A stretch of DNA of 64,000 nucleotides, taken from NCBI RefSeq assembly GCF_019059575.1, contig NW_024881562.1, positions 1,054,001 through 1,118,000 of the forward strand. Reading direction: 5' to 3'. Of the stretch, positions 48,301-60,700 are shown piece by piece. The notes beneath the pieces were generated by a model. That model was not told the origin of the DNA. It did no database searches and saw nothing but the letters and a program-made list of their open reading frames with translations. Source of the DNA: Amphibalanus amphitrite. Its lineage: Eukaryota; Arthropoda; Thecostraca; Balanomorpha; Balanidae. How positions within the stretch are numbered: position 1 is the first letter of the stretch; every line of letters begins with the position of its first letter. The position numbers and the translations under genes were made by a program.

Positions 48301-49256
48301 GCCTGCCGGAATTTTGTGCCTAAAGGCCATTTCACATACGGAGCATAAACGGTTAAGCCCTATCCGCTTACGTTCCCATCGCGTTTACGCTCCGTATGTG
48401 AAACGGTCTTTAGACAAAAAATGCCGGCAGGCAGTTTCTGTTGGTAATGCTGGCCTCTGATTAATCAGAACCGTGAGTCATGTGGATTAGCGACAAAAAA
48501 AAAACAAATAATAGAAAATGCAAAGTAAAACTGATAATGTATATAAAAAAACTGTGAATGTCGTGACACAAGCACGAATGCACGTTCTCGAACTCTTCCT
48601 AGCACATCTCCTCCCCCTTCAGCCTTGCGTCCACGCCAGGCCCACGCCACTGCCGTATGTCGCTCACCGTCAGCTGGGGGAACATCTTCTTCAGTCCGAA
48701 GTACATCTCGTAGTGGGAGCGCATGTCGCCGTCAGTCACTGGGTTGATGACGCCCTCGCGCGTCTTGCCCTTGCTCTTCAGGTTGAGGTCCGAGTCGCGG
48801 CGGACCTGTTTCACCACGCTGCCACCGCGCTCGGCGACCTCAATGGCCACAGCCAGCAGCCGACCCATGTCGACAAACTTGTCCTGCGGCTGCCGGGCGA
48901 GACACAAACGATGTCACGACTTTGCCGGGAATAACCGTCTTATAATAAGGATTTTTAAATGCACACATCGTTCACTATGACTTGCAATTGCAACCCAACC
49001 ACAAATTTCGCTATCGCTGGGTAAAGTCCAGCAAAATAGACACCAGCCTATCTCTATGACATTGCAAACTGCCAAGTATGCCGACCTTCATGGTTCTTAC
49101 CTTTTTATTGAATCGAAGCTGACTTTTGAGTGTGTTTGCCAGACTGCCCTTGACCTGGTGGTTGGTGGCCACATAATAGACAATAATGAGCACACAGAGA
49201 CCAAACAGAGTGAGCATCCCACACCTGCTGATCCGCACTGTGCCTCCCAAATTCAT
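45380..49256 (-). CDS. BPNT2: Golgi-resident 3'-phosphoadenosine 5'-phosphate 3'-phosphatase (IMPAD1)
   Basis: Six exons in transcript order: 49256-49101, 48889-48668, 48101-47930, 47495-47299, 46789-46693 and 45636-45380. They total 1101 nt (366 residues, human 359) with consistent phases. Exon 1 encodes a signal anchor ([18 protein letters not shown]). Inositol-phosphatase-fold motifs follow: [16 protein letters not shown], the Mg-binding [27 protein letters not shown], and the C-terminal [28 protein letters not shown]2 hydrolyses PAP to AMP in the Golgi, removing the by-product of sulfation of proteoglycans. A tRNA gene lies antisense in the 46790-47298 intron, Y2 in the 45637-46692 intron and a foldback in the 48102-48667 intron. 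The exon ending at 47930 has ghost donor copies in the next intron. It is convergent with RCC1. Confidence 0.95.
45673..46185. mobile_element. TTAA-MITE Y2 (solo copy, uninterrupted)
   Basis: A 513-bp element with ends TTAA+AGGGACTATCCCACCTT and AAGGTGGGATAGTCCCT+TTAA, in a BPNT2 intron 37 bp from an exon acceptor. It is almost identical to Y1 at 26951-27926 and shows the empty site of insertion Z. Confidence 0.9.
46906..46977 (+). tRNA. tRNA-Ala (anticodon CGC)
   Basis: A 72-nt cloverleaf. The acceptor stem GGGGGTG/CACCTCC has one G-T pair and discriminator A. The A box is TAGCTCAGTGG, the anticodon loop TTCGCAT (CGC) lies in the stem CTCGC/GTGAG, and the B box is GGTTCAAACC in a CCCGG/CCGGG T stem. 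No intron and no encoded CCA. It lies inside a BPNT2 intron on the opposite strand. Confidence 0.93.
47776..47891 (-). repeat. Ghost donor copies of BPNT2 exon 48101-47930
   Basis: The exon end GCCACCAAAGAGTACAGCG recurs at about 47776-47800 and 47829-47853, and as a shorter piece at 47868-47891. The junctions read GGCCAT and GGTCAG instead of the true GGTGAG. Confidence 0.75.
48273..48455. repeat. Foldback MITE in a BPNT2 intron
   Basis: ~80-bp arms begin GGCCAGTTTTACCAACAGAA (left) and GGCCAGCATTACCAACAGAA (right, inverted), and share CATACGGAGC(A/G)TAAACG near the loop. Confidence 0.8.
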
Positions 49257-50180
49257 ATTGAGCTTAATTCAGTCCTGGCTCCTGTGGGTGGAAATGACAG
49301 TCAGATGGGCGGGCAGTAGGTGCTATGCTATAGACAAATAAAATGAGCTGATAGGTAGGTAGGTGCTGATAACTGAATTTGGTGATAAAATACTGTTCAT
49401 TACCTGTGCCAATTCATACTCTAAAGTCTAAGGTAATGGAGTTCAAATAAAAAACATGTGATAGTTATTGGTCAAGATGTATTCCTGTAGTTTTGCACAT
49501 CCATAATATAAACTTTGTGAGAAAATAATGTTAGAATTGTCCTGAATTAAAAAAAAAAAACAGCATTCATGCATCCACTTCCAGTGCCACTAAATGTTTA
49601 TTAGATATAGGTATAATTGTGCAACAGTCCTGTCTATCACCTTCATAATTCCTGGCTGCTATTGCCTTCATCAATAGCAGCCTGATAACATCATATTGAA
49701 AACTGAGTAACTGGACCATCTAATAATGGCAATGCTGTTGTTGACCACACAATACCATAACTGTCCATATGGTCACTGCAATGAATAATCAATGTCTAAT
49801 TGTCACTGGTCCACAGACCAATCAGCAGATACATCTGAAGAGGAGTGAGCTGTGAGGCCAAGCTTGATTAGTAATAGCAGCTTGGCTGTATAATTATGAT
49901 GCAGAGACAGATGTCACTAGTAATCACTAAGTGATCAGATGGTAAATGCTATTCATGTGTCTATTACATAGATTACTAATTAGATAACTAATTATAGCAC
50001 TGTTCAACCAGGGACCTTTACCAATGGACCATACCTAACAATGAGAGAGATCAAGATGTCCAGTTATAACAGTTAACTCATTCCTGATTCCATTCCTTTT
50101 AACAAACAAATCCTGATAAATGAAAAAGAAAATGTAAAAACCAAATGTGGAACAAAGTGGAAAATTAGCATGTTAACATA

Positions 50181-50395
50181 GTCTAGCAAACCTAAGAAAG
50201 AACAGAGTTAAAGTGCCTGAATCACTTTGCAGTTTGCACGTGTTTTGATCACTTGAAATGTACCTATGGTTCACCAGTTTAGAGAAATGTGCGTGAAAAG
50301 TTGTGACAGAAAATATGCTCTCAAAATATCATAAAAACGCACATGCATCAGCAGCCGCAGCACTTTAAAGCCATTCTTTCTTAGGTTTGTCAGAC
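50181..50395. mobile_element. 215-bp TA-flanked MITE
   Basis: Ends GTCTAGCAAACCTAAGAAAG and the inverse of GTCTGACAAACCTAAGAAAG, flanked by TA on both sides, as in Tc1/mariner-type MITEs. Confidence 0.75.
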
Positions 50396-50629
50396 TATAG
50401 ATGGACATATCACATAAACATGTAAAATAGCACTAAAAGAGAAATTAATAGAATATCAATATAGATATCTGATATATCAGTGCTGCCACATGAAGTGGAT
50501 ACATAGATAGAAAGATAGATAGACTTGCATTCCAGAACAACAGTCCATTGCTATGAACTAAATGCACTGTCAATGTAAAACAAACATAAAACAAAGCATG
50601 TGTCAATAGAACCTGGGGAGCCAAAAGGG

Positions 50630-51526
50630 TAAATATTTACTTTAGGTCCGCAATATTATTTTAACAAGAAAAAATGCACATTCTTACACTATTTGATGTC
50701 CTGAATTCAGATATGACGCTTAAATGCATCAAAAATGTAAAATAAGATACTAAAACCCCAGCACATTACACCGCACTGCTGCACAATACACACTGAAGAA
50801 AGCACCGCCAGCCCTACTGGCGCACGCTTCCGCGACAAAAACGAAACATACAACGCTGCCCTATAAAAGAAAAAAATGATGCGGATATTCATTAGTTTTC
50901 GACGTTATGAAAATGACGTCATAATACCAAAGCACAAGAAAAACGGTGAATAAAAAAGAGAAAATATTTAGCAAAGGTAATAGAGCATGAAAAAATGATC
51001 AGAACATAACCAAACCTTACCTAACCTGACCTACTGATGTTTGCCTACTGGGGGAAAAGGAAAAAGTGACTTGCATGAATAGATTGCAAGCAATGGTAAG
51101 TCAAATATTTTTAGGTTAAGTGGTTATGCATCAGGCTTCAGGCCTTCGGCCTGAAGCCAGATACACAACCACTTAACCTAAAAATATTTGACTTACCATT
51201 GCCTGTAATCTCTCCTAAGGCATTGCCTTCGGCACTGCACCGCTCCGCCTCGATTATTTTGACGTCACTTTCCTTACAATTTATTATCACCCGTAATTTT
51301 GCTCAACCTTGGTTGGACCATTTGTAGCGGGTGCGCCGCGCAGACACGTACAGTTCCGGTCGGAGGTGGGGCCGTTGGTGGTGATACTGGTGATACTAGT
51401 GTACTGGTGCTTTTAAATTGGTTTCTAGAAGGAATAAGTATCAGAAATGAAATCAGGAGGTCTTAGAGTATCGTGTGAATGACTTTTATTTACCCCTCTG
51501 TTTTGCGGACCTAAAGTAAATAAATA
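50630..51526. mobile_element. ~0.9-kb inverted-repeat element
   Basis: TTTACTTTAGGTCCGCAA (50636-50653) faces its exact reverse complement at 51503-51520. The interior is non-coding and contains the hairpin at 51091-51201. No clear target duplication was established. Confidence 0.6.
51091..51201. repeat. Long hairpin
   Basis: Arms of about 53 bp start CAATGGTAAGTCAAATATTT and meet at GGCCTTCGGCC, with a few mismatches (GCATCA/AGATAC). Confidence 0.88.
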
Positions 51527-53282
51527 CCGCCAATAGCACATATCAATATCAGTATCAGTATGCTTTTATTTAAAACGAAGATCACCAGCAACAAATTAAC
51601 ATTTTCCAACAAACACCATTCCAAACCGTTTTAATTCCATGCAAAATAAATCCAGTCATACACGACCCCGCATGCAATGGTGAACAATTTCGAAAATAAC
51701 TTTCAAAACTCCATGAAGCACAGTATTCAAGGTTGAGGTATTTATATTCTCAAATTCATATGGCAGCAAAACTGAAAATAAGGCTACCATATTATGACGT
51801 CAAGCGTAAAACAAAAATTTATGCTTACCCCTTCGTGAATCGTTTACTCCCTGCTATATGCAGCTAGACAGAATTTACATGAATAATGATTCATGTTAGG
51901 ATGCCATTTCAAAATAGCATCCTAGGATGAATACTAGCTAGTATTCAGCCTACAAACGTTTATTACTATTCATGTGCATAGGCGAAGTTCTGACCAGAGT
52001 TCTGACCAGGACCCGTTGCAGATATATGCGGGTTAGCACGCGTATCTCTAGGAATTTTGGTCTGGTCTCAATGAACTCTTACGTTCAGCATCTCCCGAGC
52101 TCCTTGCATCACTGAATTATAATTTTAGTTAGATATACGTGCAGCTCCCTGCATACAAACAACAAAATCATCAGATTCTTTATTGACACGTATAAAATTG
52201 TCAGATGGGCCATATAAAAGAAATATTAGAAAACCACACACATTGGGAATGGTGGTACAAACGAACGGGTGATACAAAAGCGGTCGTTTCATCCAAAGAT
52301 AGTCGCCACACGCTCGCCAGTTTCTGACGCACTCCCACAGAGAGACAGCCAGCCTCGGACAGGTAGGCCAACCGCTGACGGGGACGCGACGCCAGCGAAC
52401 TACGTACGACCGGCGGCGCCACGCCGCGCCGGTCGACGGCACACTGGTTTGATTTGGCTAGAACTGACATCGTTTACCTCCGTAGCGCCACCGGGGCGGC
52501 GCCACCGTCGGACGAAATCCGACGCACTACGTCTACGCCGGGTGCAGTCAGCCGTGCACGGCCACTCCTTAGTTACGGAGAGCCAGTGCAACCCACCCAG
52601 AGTTCTGACACACCCACACAGAAAGACTACTTCAATAAATAAACACGGTCCTACCTACTCCCGTGTCAAGGACAAACACTGAGGTAACGGGGAGAAGTCG
52701 GGGTGCGGCCCGACCAACATTCATCTACCAAAGTCCGACAGAACAACCACAGACGAGCGTTCACGCACACACGCCGGGCGCAATGGCTCCCAGGCTGAGC
52801 ATTGGCGGCCGGGCCCGACCGCTGTCCTGACTGATGGCGGCGTCCGCTCGGCCGGGGCGGCAGGAGCGGCGCGGCCGGAGCGCCAGGAGCGGCCGGCAGA
52901 GACGGCTGGCTGCCAGCGGCCGCGACCCATCTCGTCGGACGGCAACACAACACATCGGCTCCGATGGCAACGTACACAGCCGACCATCGAACACAGTCGA
53001 CCAGACAAGAGATAGAGAGCGAGCGTTGAGCCAGGAGCCGAGGCTCCAATCAAATACAAGATCTCAGCACTTAAAAAATTGGAAAATCATCATGACCGTT
53101 TGTACCGTATATCTAGTCTAGAACTTGCTCTCATCACAAGACTAAACCCAATTTTGCACTAGAGCTTGTCATGGCTGGCGGCCGGGTGGGTCAGATGGCC
53201 GGGGACGAGAGGGCTCGCCGGACGGGCAGAGTGGCGTCTGTCCGTCGGCCGAGCGGTGTCCCGCCAGCGCCCGCCATGTTGG

Positions 53283-56200
53283 CTACCGACGACTACGGAG
53301 ACCTGGAACACAAAGCGGCGTGAGACGAGTCTGAGCGTAGCCCCGGTCCGGGGACCAGCTACATGTAAAGGGGACACGGCTTGGGCACGGGTCGATGATC
53401 AGCCAGCGTTAATTCAGCTGGTGTTATTTGATGAGTTTCTAAATCATGCGAATGAATTGAACTATGTTATTAAAGTATGAAAACCAGTCGATTGACGGTA
53501 ATTGATAACCAATTTAGGAAAGCTTTTTCGCTGAGAAGCAGGTAACGATGCATGGACACAATAATCACATTCGTAAGTAAATACGATCACAGGATCAGGT
53601 TCGCTAATTATCGCGACGGTCAAGAGGCCCTCGTCGACGTCAAGGGGTCCTAAAAACAAACAACTGACCTTGAGACGTCAAACTGTCGTGCACTGCACTA
53701 ACTCAACTTAGCAATTGCATATATGCGCATCGTGCAAGTTTCATGCATCTATCCATCCATCTCATTTACTGCCTCTCAGTCTCAAGCGCAATCCATACGT
53801 TATCACAGCCATTCAACTTTCCACCACCCACCCATCAAAATATATCCATATATCGTCACATGCATCGTTCTTATACGGAAACTAAACGGTTTCCCCCCAT
53901 AGCCAGCACCGTTTCCGAGCAATAGCCCGCCAAAGCGGACGGACGTGTAACGCATTACGTACCAGACATCACTCCCATTCCATCATCAACGAAATAACGT
54001 ACTTTCCCTCAAAACCACTCTGTGCATCGGGCACAATGACTGTTCTATGTTACTACCTGAAAAATATGTCATCCGTTCGTTCACCCCACTCCACCGACCC
54101 GTACCGTCCCGTGTCTCACCCATGAGTTCGGTGGGCAGCGAGCCGCGCCGCTGGCATGCGGGCAGCGGCGGCGGTGCCGGTGGCGGCGGCGCTCCGTCTG
54201 CCGAGGCCACCGCCCGCAGCCGCACCAGCAGCGCTACGCGCAGCTGGCTGAGCGGCACGGGACCGGCGGCAGCAGCGGCGGCGGTACAGCCGCCCTCGGC
54301 AGCCGAGAGCGCACCGGGCCGCGGCGGCAGCCAGTCGGCCACCAGTCGCTCAGTGCGCTCACACCACGGGGCCTCCACATGCATCCCTGGGGAAACGAGC
54401 ACACAGAGTCTGGTCAGCTGATACAAAACACACTCCAATCGGAATGCCCCTTCCACATTTTACCTAAGAAGTCACAATAATCGATAATTTTTTCGGTGTC
54501 ATATTGTTTTAGACATGTCAACGTCGGTGGTGATAAAAGTCCTCTTTAAATCAGACAGTTGTGAGAAAACGTCTGTAAATCTTAACATATACGACGCTAC
54601 CACTGAGTTGAACCAATTCGCCTACTTTTATAATTGCACTAACTACGTTGTACACAGAGGACAGAGAAGCCCTTCATCAACAACGACCCACCAGACGAAG
54701 GTGGACAACGAACTATGCAGGGTCATCTCGCATAATCTATGTGAAATGTGAACAGATGTGGCATCTATATGGCACTCACCCTCAGTAAATGAGCTGTTTC
54801 TGGCCAGTGAGCCGGTCACGCGGGCCTCCTGAGCGCAGCCACCCAGCTGGACGGGTGCCGAGCCGCGGCGGCGCAGCAGCTCCCCGAGCGCGCCCGCCGG
54901 CCGCCGGCTCTCCGGGCCTGTATCGGACGGGTGACCGCGGCCCGCAGCAGACCGCGGCGGCCACTGCAGAGCGCCCAGCTGCGTCTCGATGCCGGCGGTC
55001 GGAGGGGTACCGCAGCCCTGTCCGTCGCGACAGACGCCGCCGGGGATGACCGGTGCCGCCACCGGCAGAGACAGGTATCTTACTCGAGACGCGTCGCCGG
55101 GCTGGGTGACTGGGAACGTCCTCTGTCGCTCCAGACGGCAGTTGTACCGCGCGGCCGCGCATGGCGGCGGAGGCGGTAAGGATGGCGAGGGCGGCGACTC
55201 GGGTGACGCCAGGCTAGCCAGACTGGCCGTCGAGCCGTCCCGATTGGGCGTCGGAGTCCAGTTGGAGATTGGCGTGGCTGTTCCCGCGGCCGTGATACTC
55301 GTGATGGAAGGGTCGGGCAGCAGCAGTTCGGTGCTGACGTCACTTTCACCCTCATACTCCTCGGGCACACGCAGACTGGCCAGTGAGCACACGGAGAGCA
55401 GGCTGGGGCCGCCGGCGCCGTGCATATGCACCAGTGTCTCTGTGTGCAGCCGGCGCGGCGGCTGGGCCGGCAGGCTCTCTCTTCGTATGATTGTGCGCGC
55501 TACTGTAGCGGGAAAGGCGACCGGCGCGCTATGCCGGCGGCTGCCATGCGTCGGCACCGTCAGCAGCTCACGCAGCTCGGTCTCGGAGACACTCTCGGAG
55601 ACGGGGTCATCGGTGGGGTCCGTATCCGACATCTCCGTCTTGGTCTCCTCCTCTGTCTCCTGCTGCATCCAGGCCTCCCAGCGGGCGTGGTTCTCGTTCA
55701 GATTGCGCACCATCTCGGAGGAGAGCGGTGTGCCCAGCCAGCGGTGCCACTCGTGGAACAGCGGACGCACCACGTGACGGAAAAACCCTGCCGACGGACA
55801 CAGCAGTCAGTGGCCGGTCAACGGGATAGCGAGGCCCTGCAGTCAGTGCTAAGAAGCACATCATTTCTCATAAATCGCTGACCTTTAAACGTTAATTATT
55901 TCAAGGAAAATTTCAGTCGGCGAAACACTAGTCAAGTTCAGTAGGTTTTAGGCTTCAGCCAATGCTAACAATAACTGAATATCGATAGTTTTAATGTCAA
56001 CCAATAAGTGGAAGCATTTTATAGCTTCTATGGACGTACACAAGACTTGCAAGCGTTTTTCCTTTCTCAAAATGCATTCAATTCAATAAGAGCTTACCAA
56101 CTTATTTCCCCGAGAACTTACCAACTTGTATCCTGGCCACCGAACTGCTCGTTCGGTCGCATAAGCTCGTTATTGGCAACTTTAGTCTCCTCTCATAGTC

Positions 56201-57648
56201 TCCTTGACGATAAAACTCGTCACAGACCTGAAAGAGAATATCATTAGATATGACCGTATGTGAGAGACCAGACACACAAGCAATGTACCACTGTACGGTT
56301 CGTAGTTCTTACATACCTATCTGCAACAAACTGGTCATTACTCATTAACGCTTCCAAATCGGGAACAGTTTCAAATCATAGGGGAAAGTTGGGTAATATC
56401 GGCCAGTAGGTAATATCGGACAGGCGGTTATCTTCTGAACTCTCCCCCAGGTGTATGCGCAAATATTTTATTTGGAAAAGAGGTAGCGCTGGATTTCCTT
56501 TGTCACCTCCTCCTCTCGTAGGCAGTTTGCCGCTAGGCTGTTATAATTTTTTTACGTTAATCACCATTTGTCCTTCCATCCATACAACTTATTAATTACC
56601 TGTTATCGCAGAGATAAAGAAGTTGTAACTGCCAAGTTGTACCTTTTCCACTTACTTGAACATTTTTGTTATCGATTTTGGTCCAACTATCTGTGTTCAA
56701 TGTGTTTGTTGCTCCCATTTTGGCGCATTTTGAACGGCCTACGTGTTTGCTATTATCGGACACCCATCCGATATTACCCTATGGGGGGAGGTGTTTGAGA
56801 CCCCCTCCCCCTCTTCTAACTCGGCTCCTGGGCCACGGAGCGACACGCGGAAGGTGGCGTTCGAAAGAGCAAGAAGCCAACGCATAACTCGGAGACCAAT
56901 ATCAATATCAAGACTCTTTGGGATCCATTTGGACGCCCGTCCGTAATTTGCTGCTGCTGTCCGAAAATACCCAAGTAGGTAACTTTTTTTCTTCTTTAAA
57001 AAATCGCTGCGCTCCAACGCAACACCGGAACCTCAGCAGACTTTCTAAAAACAAGGTTTTGGGCTTTCTACATATATTTAAATGACTCCCAGTTACATAA
57101 AAATGATAACCTTCATGTTACGATGGCTTGAAGTTACCCGTCCGATATTACCCAATTTTCCCCTACTTCTGTACGAAAAATGCGTTACTGGACTGCTCAC
57201 GTTCACAAATAGCTTTTACCACGAACCTTTTTACTCCACTTGTGACTGATGTCCCAGGGTCGGCACGGGTTGGAGATATCGGCACATTTGAGCGCGATCT
57301 GCAGCACGAAATGCCGGTGCAGCGGCCGGCGCAGGTCCAATGTCGACGTGGCAAGGTAGCGCTGCCAACCAGGAACGATAATCAATGACACTGACCTTTA
57401 GCCGGCCGGCAACCCAGACCCATTTCAACACTCACACAATACAATTGAATCACAGGCTATCAATGTCGATTGATTTTGCCGCCCTTAGTGATTGCATTGT
57501 TTGAGCTTTCATTTATCACGTGCAATCATACTGACAAGATAAGAGATTGAGTTGATTGAACTTGGGACTCTGACCAAAGATCAGATTCGGTTGCTCTTCC
57601 GAAAGCGAGAGCGAGATAGCAGGAGAGCGAGAGAGAGAGAGAGAGATA

Positions 57649-57741
<93 letters not shown>

Positions 57742-60700
57742 CGAGAGTAAGGACGAGAGAGAGGGAAGAGAGCCGCGGCAGTGGATTTGCAATTTGCAGT
57801 AAAGGCCGGCGGACCATCAGCGGAGGCCGGACGGCTGAGTACCTACCTGGAACTGACCGATGAATTCGGCCTGGCGCGCAATATCGGTGGCCAGGATGAG
57901 GGAGCGTATCTGGGACATGAGCTCGGAGAACCGGCCCGGCTCCAGGTGACTGAGCATGCCCGAGTCGGCCACGCAGCCGACGGCCATCCGCCAGTGGTGG
58001 TTCTCCAAAACAGAGGCGTTCTGTGAAGAAAGACAGGACAACGCTCTGGTTAACAGGCTCTCGGCCCACACAGTGCACGAGACAGTCGACAAAACACGCC
58101 TCCTCAGAATCCTCTGAACAAAGCACCTCTGAACGAACAAGTATTGTAATATCACTGACAAAGCAAACTTCAGGATGTGATAGCGAAAAATTATCGCGGA
58201 CAGGTTTGGCTCGGCGGCCAGAGGTTGCGTAAGCCTGGACCACGGTGACGTTGCTCCGGGGGCGACGACGTAGTGAATAGGGCGACTGGCAGCGAGCGAG
58301 GTAGAAAGCCAGGCAGTGAGAGAGGCTTTACAGGGCGAGGCAGCGAGCGAGGTAGGTAGTCACTGCGTAGGGCGAGGCAGCAGGCGAATAGTGTAGGTAT
58401 AGAGAAAGGCAGCGAACGAAGTAAAGCATTTGGAAAAGGGGAGGTAGCAGGGGAAAGCATTTGGGGATGAATGAGATGAGAGGCATGAAACATGTATGGA
58501 GAGGGGAGCGAAGGATCGTGAATACTGAATTGAGATTAGAGGGGAGGCATGAAACGCATATGGGAAGAGAGGGATGCATATTGGGACGCGTATGGGAAGG
58601 GAGAGGGAGGCATGAAACGCTTATGGGGAGGGGGTCGAGGCGAGGCTTGGTGCGCGTATGGGGAGGGTTCGCCTGTAATCTAGCGGCCGCCCGCACCAAA
58701 CGCCAGAGAGTCAGGCCGGGCATCAAGCGGACGAGCTTCCGATGAGGTCTCCAATAAGCTGGGGAATGTAGGGAATGTATATGTCCCTGCGATGGCCGGA
58801 CCGGCCGGGTCTCAGCTACGTGAGGTGACGATGAGGTGGGTGGGGACATCGCCGGTAGTGAGGGCCAGCCGGCCGGATGGAACCTCATCAACGGGGGCAC
58901 CGTTATCACGCGTGGTGTCCACCGAATCAATCATCAACGTTACCTAGTACGACATAAAAAACACACACAGAGCAAAGACTCAAGGTTAACAACTACATAG
59001 TATATATGACCTTGTTATTTGACATAAACGTTTGGTGCTCGAGCCCCGAAGCCGTCTCCTCGAGACCGTCTTCTACTAAAAAACTAGAATTGCTATTTTA
59101 TTACTCTGGATAGTGTGGTTTGCATTTACTCACTACCAACTGGGCACCGTGGACTCGACTTTCCACGAATTCCGATGTCATCAGGTTGGTACGGAAAACA
59201 ACAAAGCGTGTTACCGGGTACCTATGCCATGACGACACTCCCGCTTACCATCGCTCCGCCATCACAGCCAGTCTGCCGGTCGTCAATGTCTGCCAATGGA
59301 AGCTTGACATGTAAACCATTGTTGAAATGTGCGTGCGTATGGCGTCGTACCTTATAGAGCGTGGCCAGGTGGTTGGCAGTGGCAATCAGGAACGGCTGGT
59401 TGACTCCCGGATGGTCGAGGTCGTGGCACACCGCCCCCAGGACGGCAGCCATCCGCTCCAGAGGCGTCAGGTGCTCCCGCATCTGCAGACACGAGCAGGG
59501 GAACACGTGGGTGTGATGGGTCGGGTTGAGGTCAGTCGAGTTCACAGGAGGGTGATGGGGAATGTAGAATGCCGAGTGCACGGATTCGTGGCTTGGTAGA
59601 TCGATTAATGCGAACCTGATATCGACAATTCATGCAAAGTGAACGATCAGGAGACCGTGAAGTTTCGCGAATAACATGTAACTTTAATAAGATTATTTAA
59701 GCATATTCACCTGATTTCAAAGTAAACGTTTAATCAAACTCGGTTGAAATAACAAAAATAATTGAATTTTTATTCCTAAAAATTAAATTAAATAGCAATT
59801 AAAAGCGCAACACTACAAAAATACAACAGGTACCTTCAGCGTTCGATAAATTAAAATCCAAGCGTCAGTCAGTTTATTTCTGTATATTAACGTTTATTTT
59901 TAAGGCTTCATTTGGCCCACGCAAGAAAACAAACGTGTGAATACAAACGCATGAATCATGATTATCGTCTAAGCCCTGGCCTGGTCATCGATATGTTCCA
60001 TGTTGAGCTCACGTGGGAACCTCAAGTAATCTTGGTGGGAACCACTCGCGTTTTTTGTTCACAGTCGTCTGTGACTCTCATTCATTTACAAATGTCTCCC
60101 TGACTTCCATATTCCCGCACGTGACTCTTGGTGACGATCGCTGCTATCTGTAACCCACTGGTACGCCCTAATTGAGATATCCTCAGAAAAGAGCCACTAA
60201 TGACGCCTAAGCATACCCATTACATAAGCTTAAGGTAATTTGCACGGTTCACCGTAATACAAGCACGATTTAAGACAAAAGATAGGCTTAACCGTTTCAT
60301 GTTACATGCTAATCGGCATGGTTGAACGAAAGGAATGTAATGCGATATATACGGTCATGTGTAATACTATCATTTTCAGCCATCTACTACAACAGTTCAT
60401 TATATCGCACTATAAATGAAGCAAAGAAAATACAATTACCCGGAACGTAAGCTAGGACACCATGGTATGTAGGTAGACACGCACTTGCACGATGCGTGCG
60501 AACACAACACGTGACTTTGTGCAGTGGGGGTACACGACGTTCTGTACAAAACGGCCAAATGTCGATACGTTCACACTGGACCCGGACCTCGTCGAGTTTC
60601 ACATTTGGCTCCATCAGAAAGCAGTACATGGCCTGCGTCTCACCTTTGGCTCCATCAGAAAGCAGTACATGGCCTGCGTGACATCGGCAGCGTGAATCGA

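Larger units (their letters stand above)
49257..53282. other. Intergenic region between BPNT2 and PDE7
   Basis: 49.3-51.2 kb is AT-rich with MITEs annotated separately; the BPNT2 promoter should lie in its first part. 52.3-53.2 kb is GC-rich with overlapping open frames on both strands that show no recognisable family. It probably includes the PDE7 3'UTR. Confidence 0.5.

Noticed and set aside
52125..53049. Open frames of 60-137 codons on both strands
   Set aside because: No recognisable domain or splice partner; likely PDE7 3' region or intergenic GC-rich sequence.
57526..58243. Ser/Leu or Glu/Arg repeat open frames
   Set aside because: They are translations of the GA microsatellite plus the true PDE7 exon in another frame.
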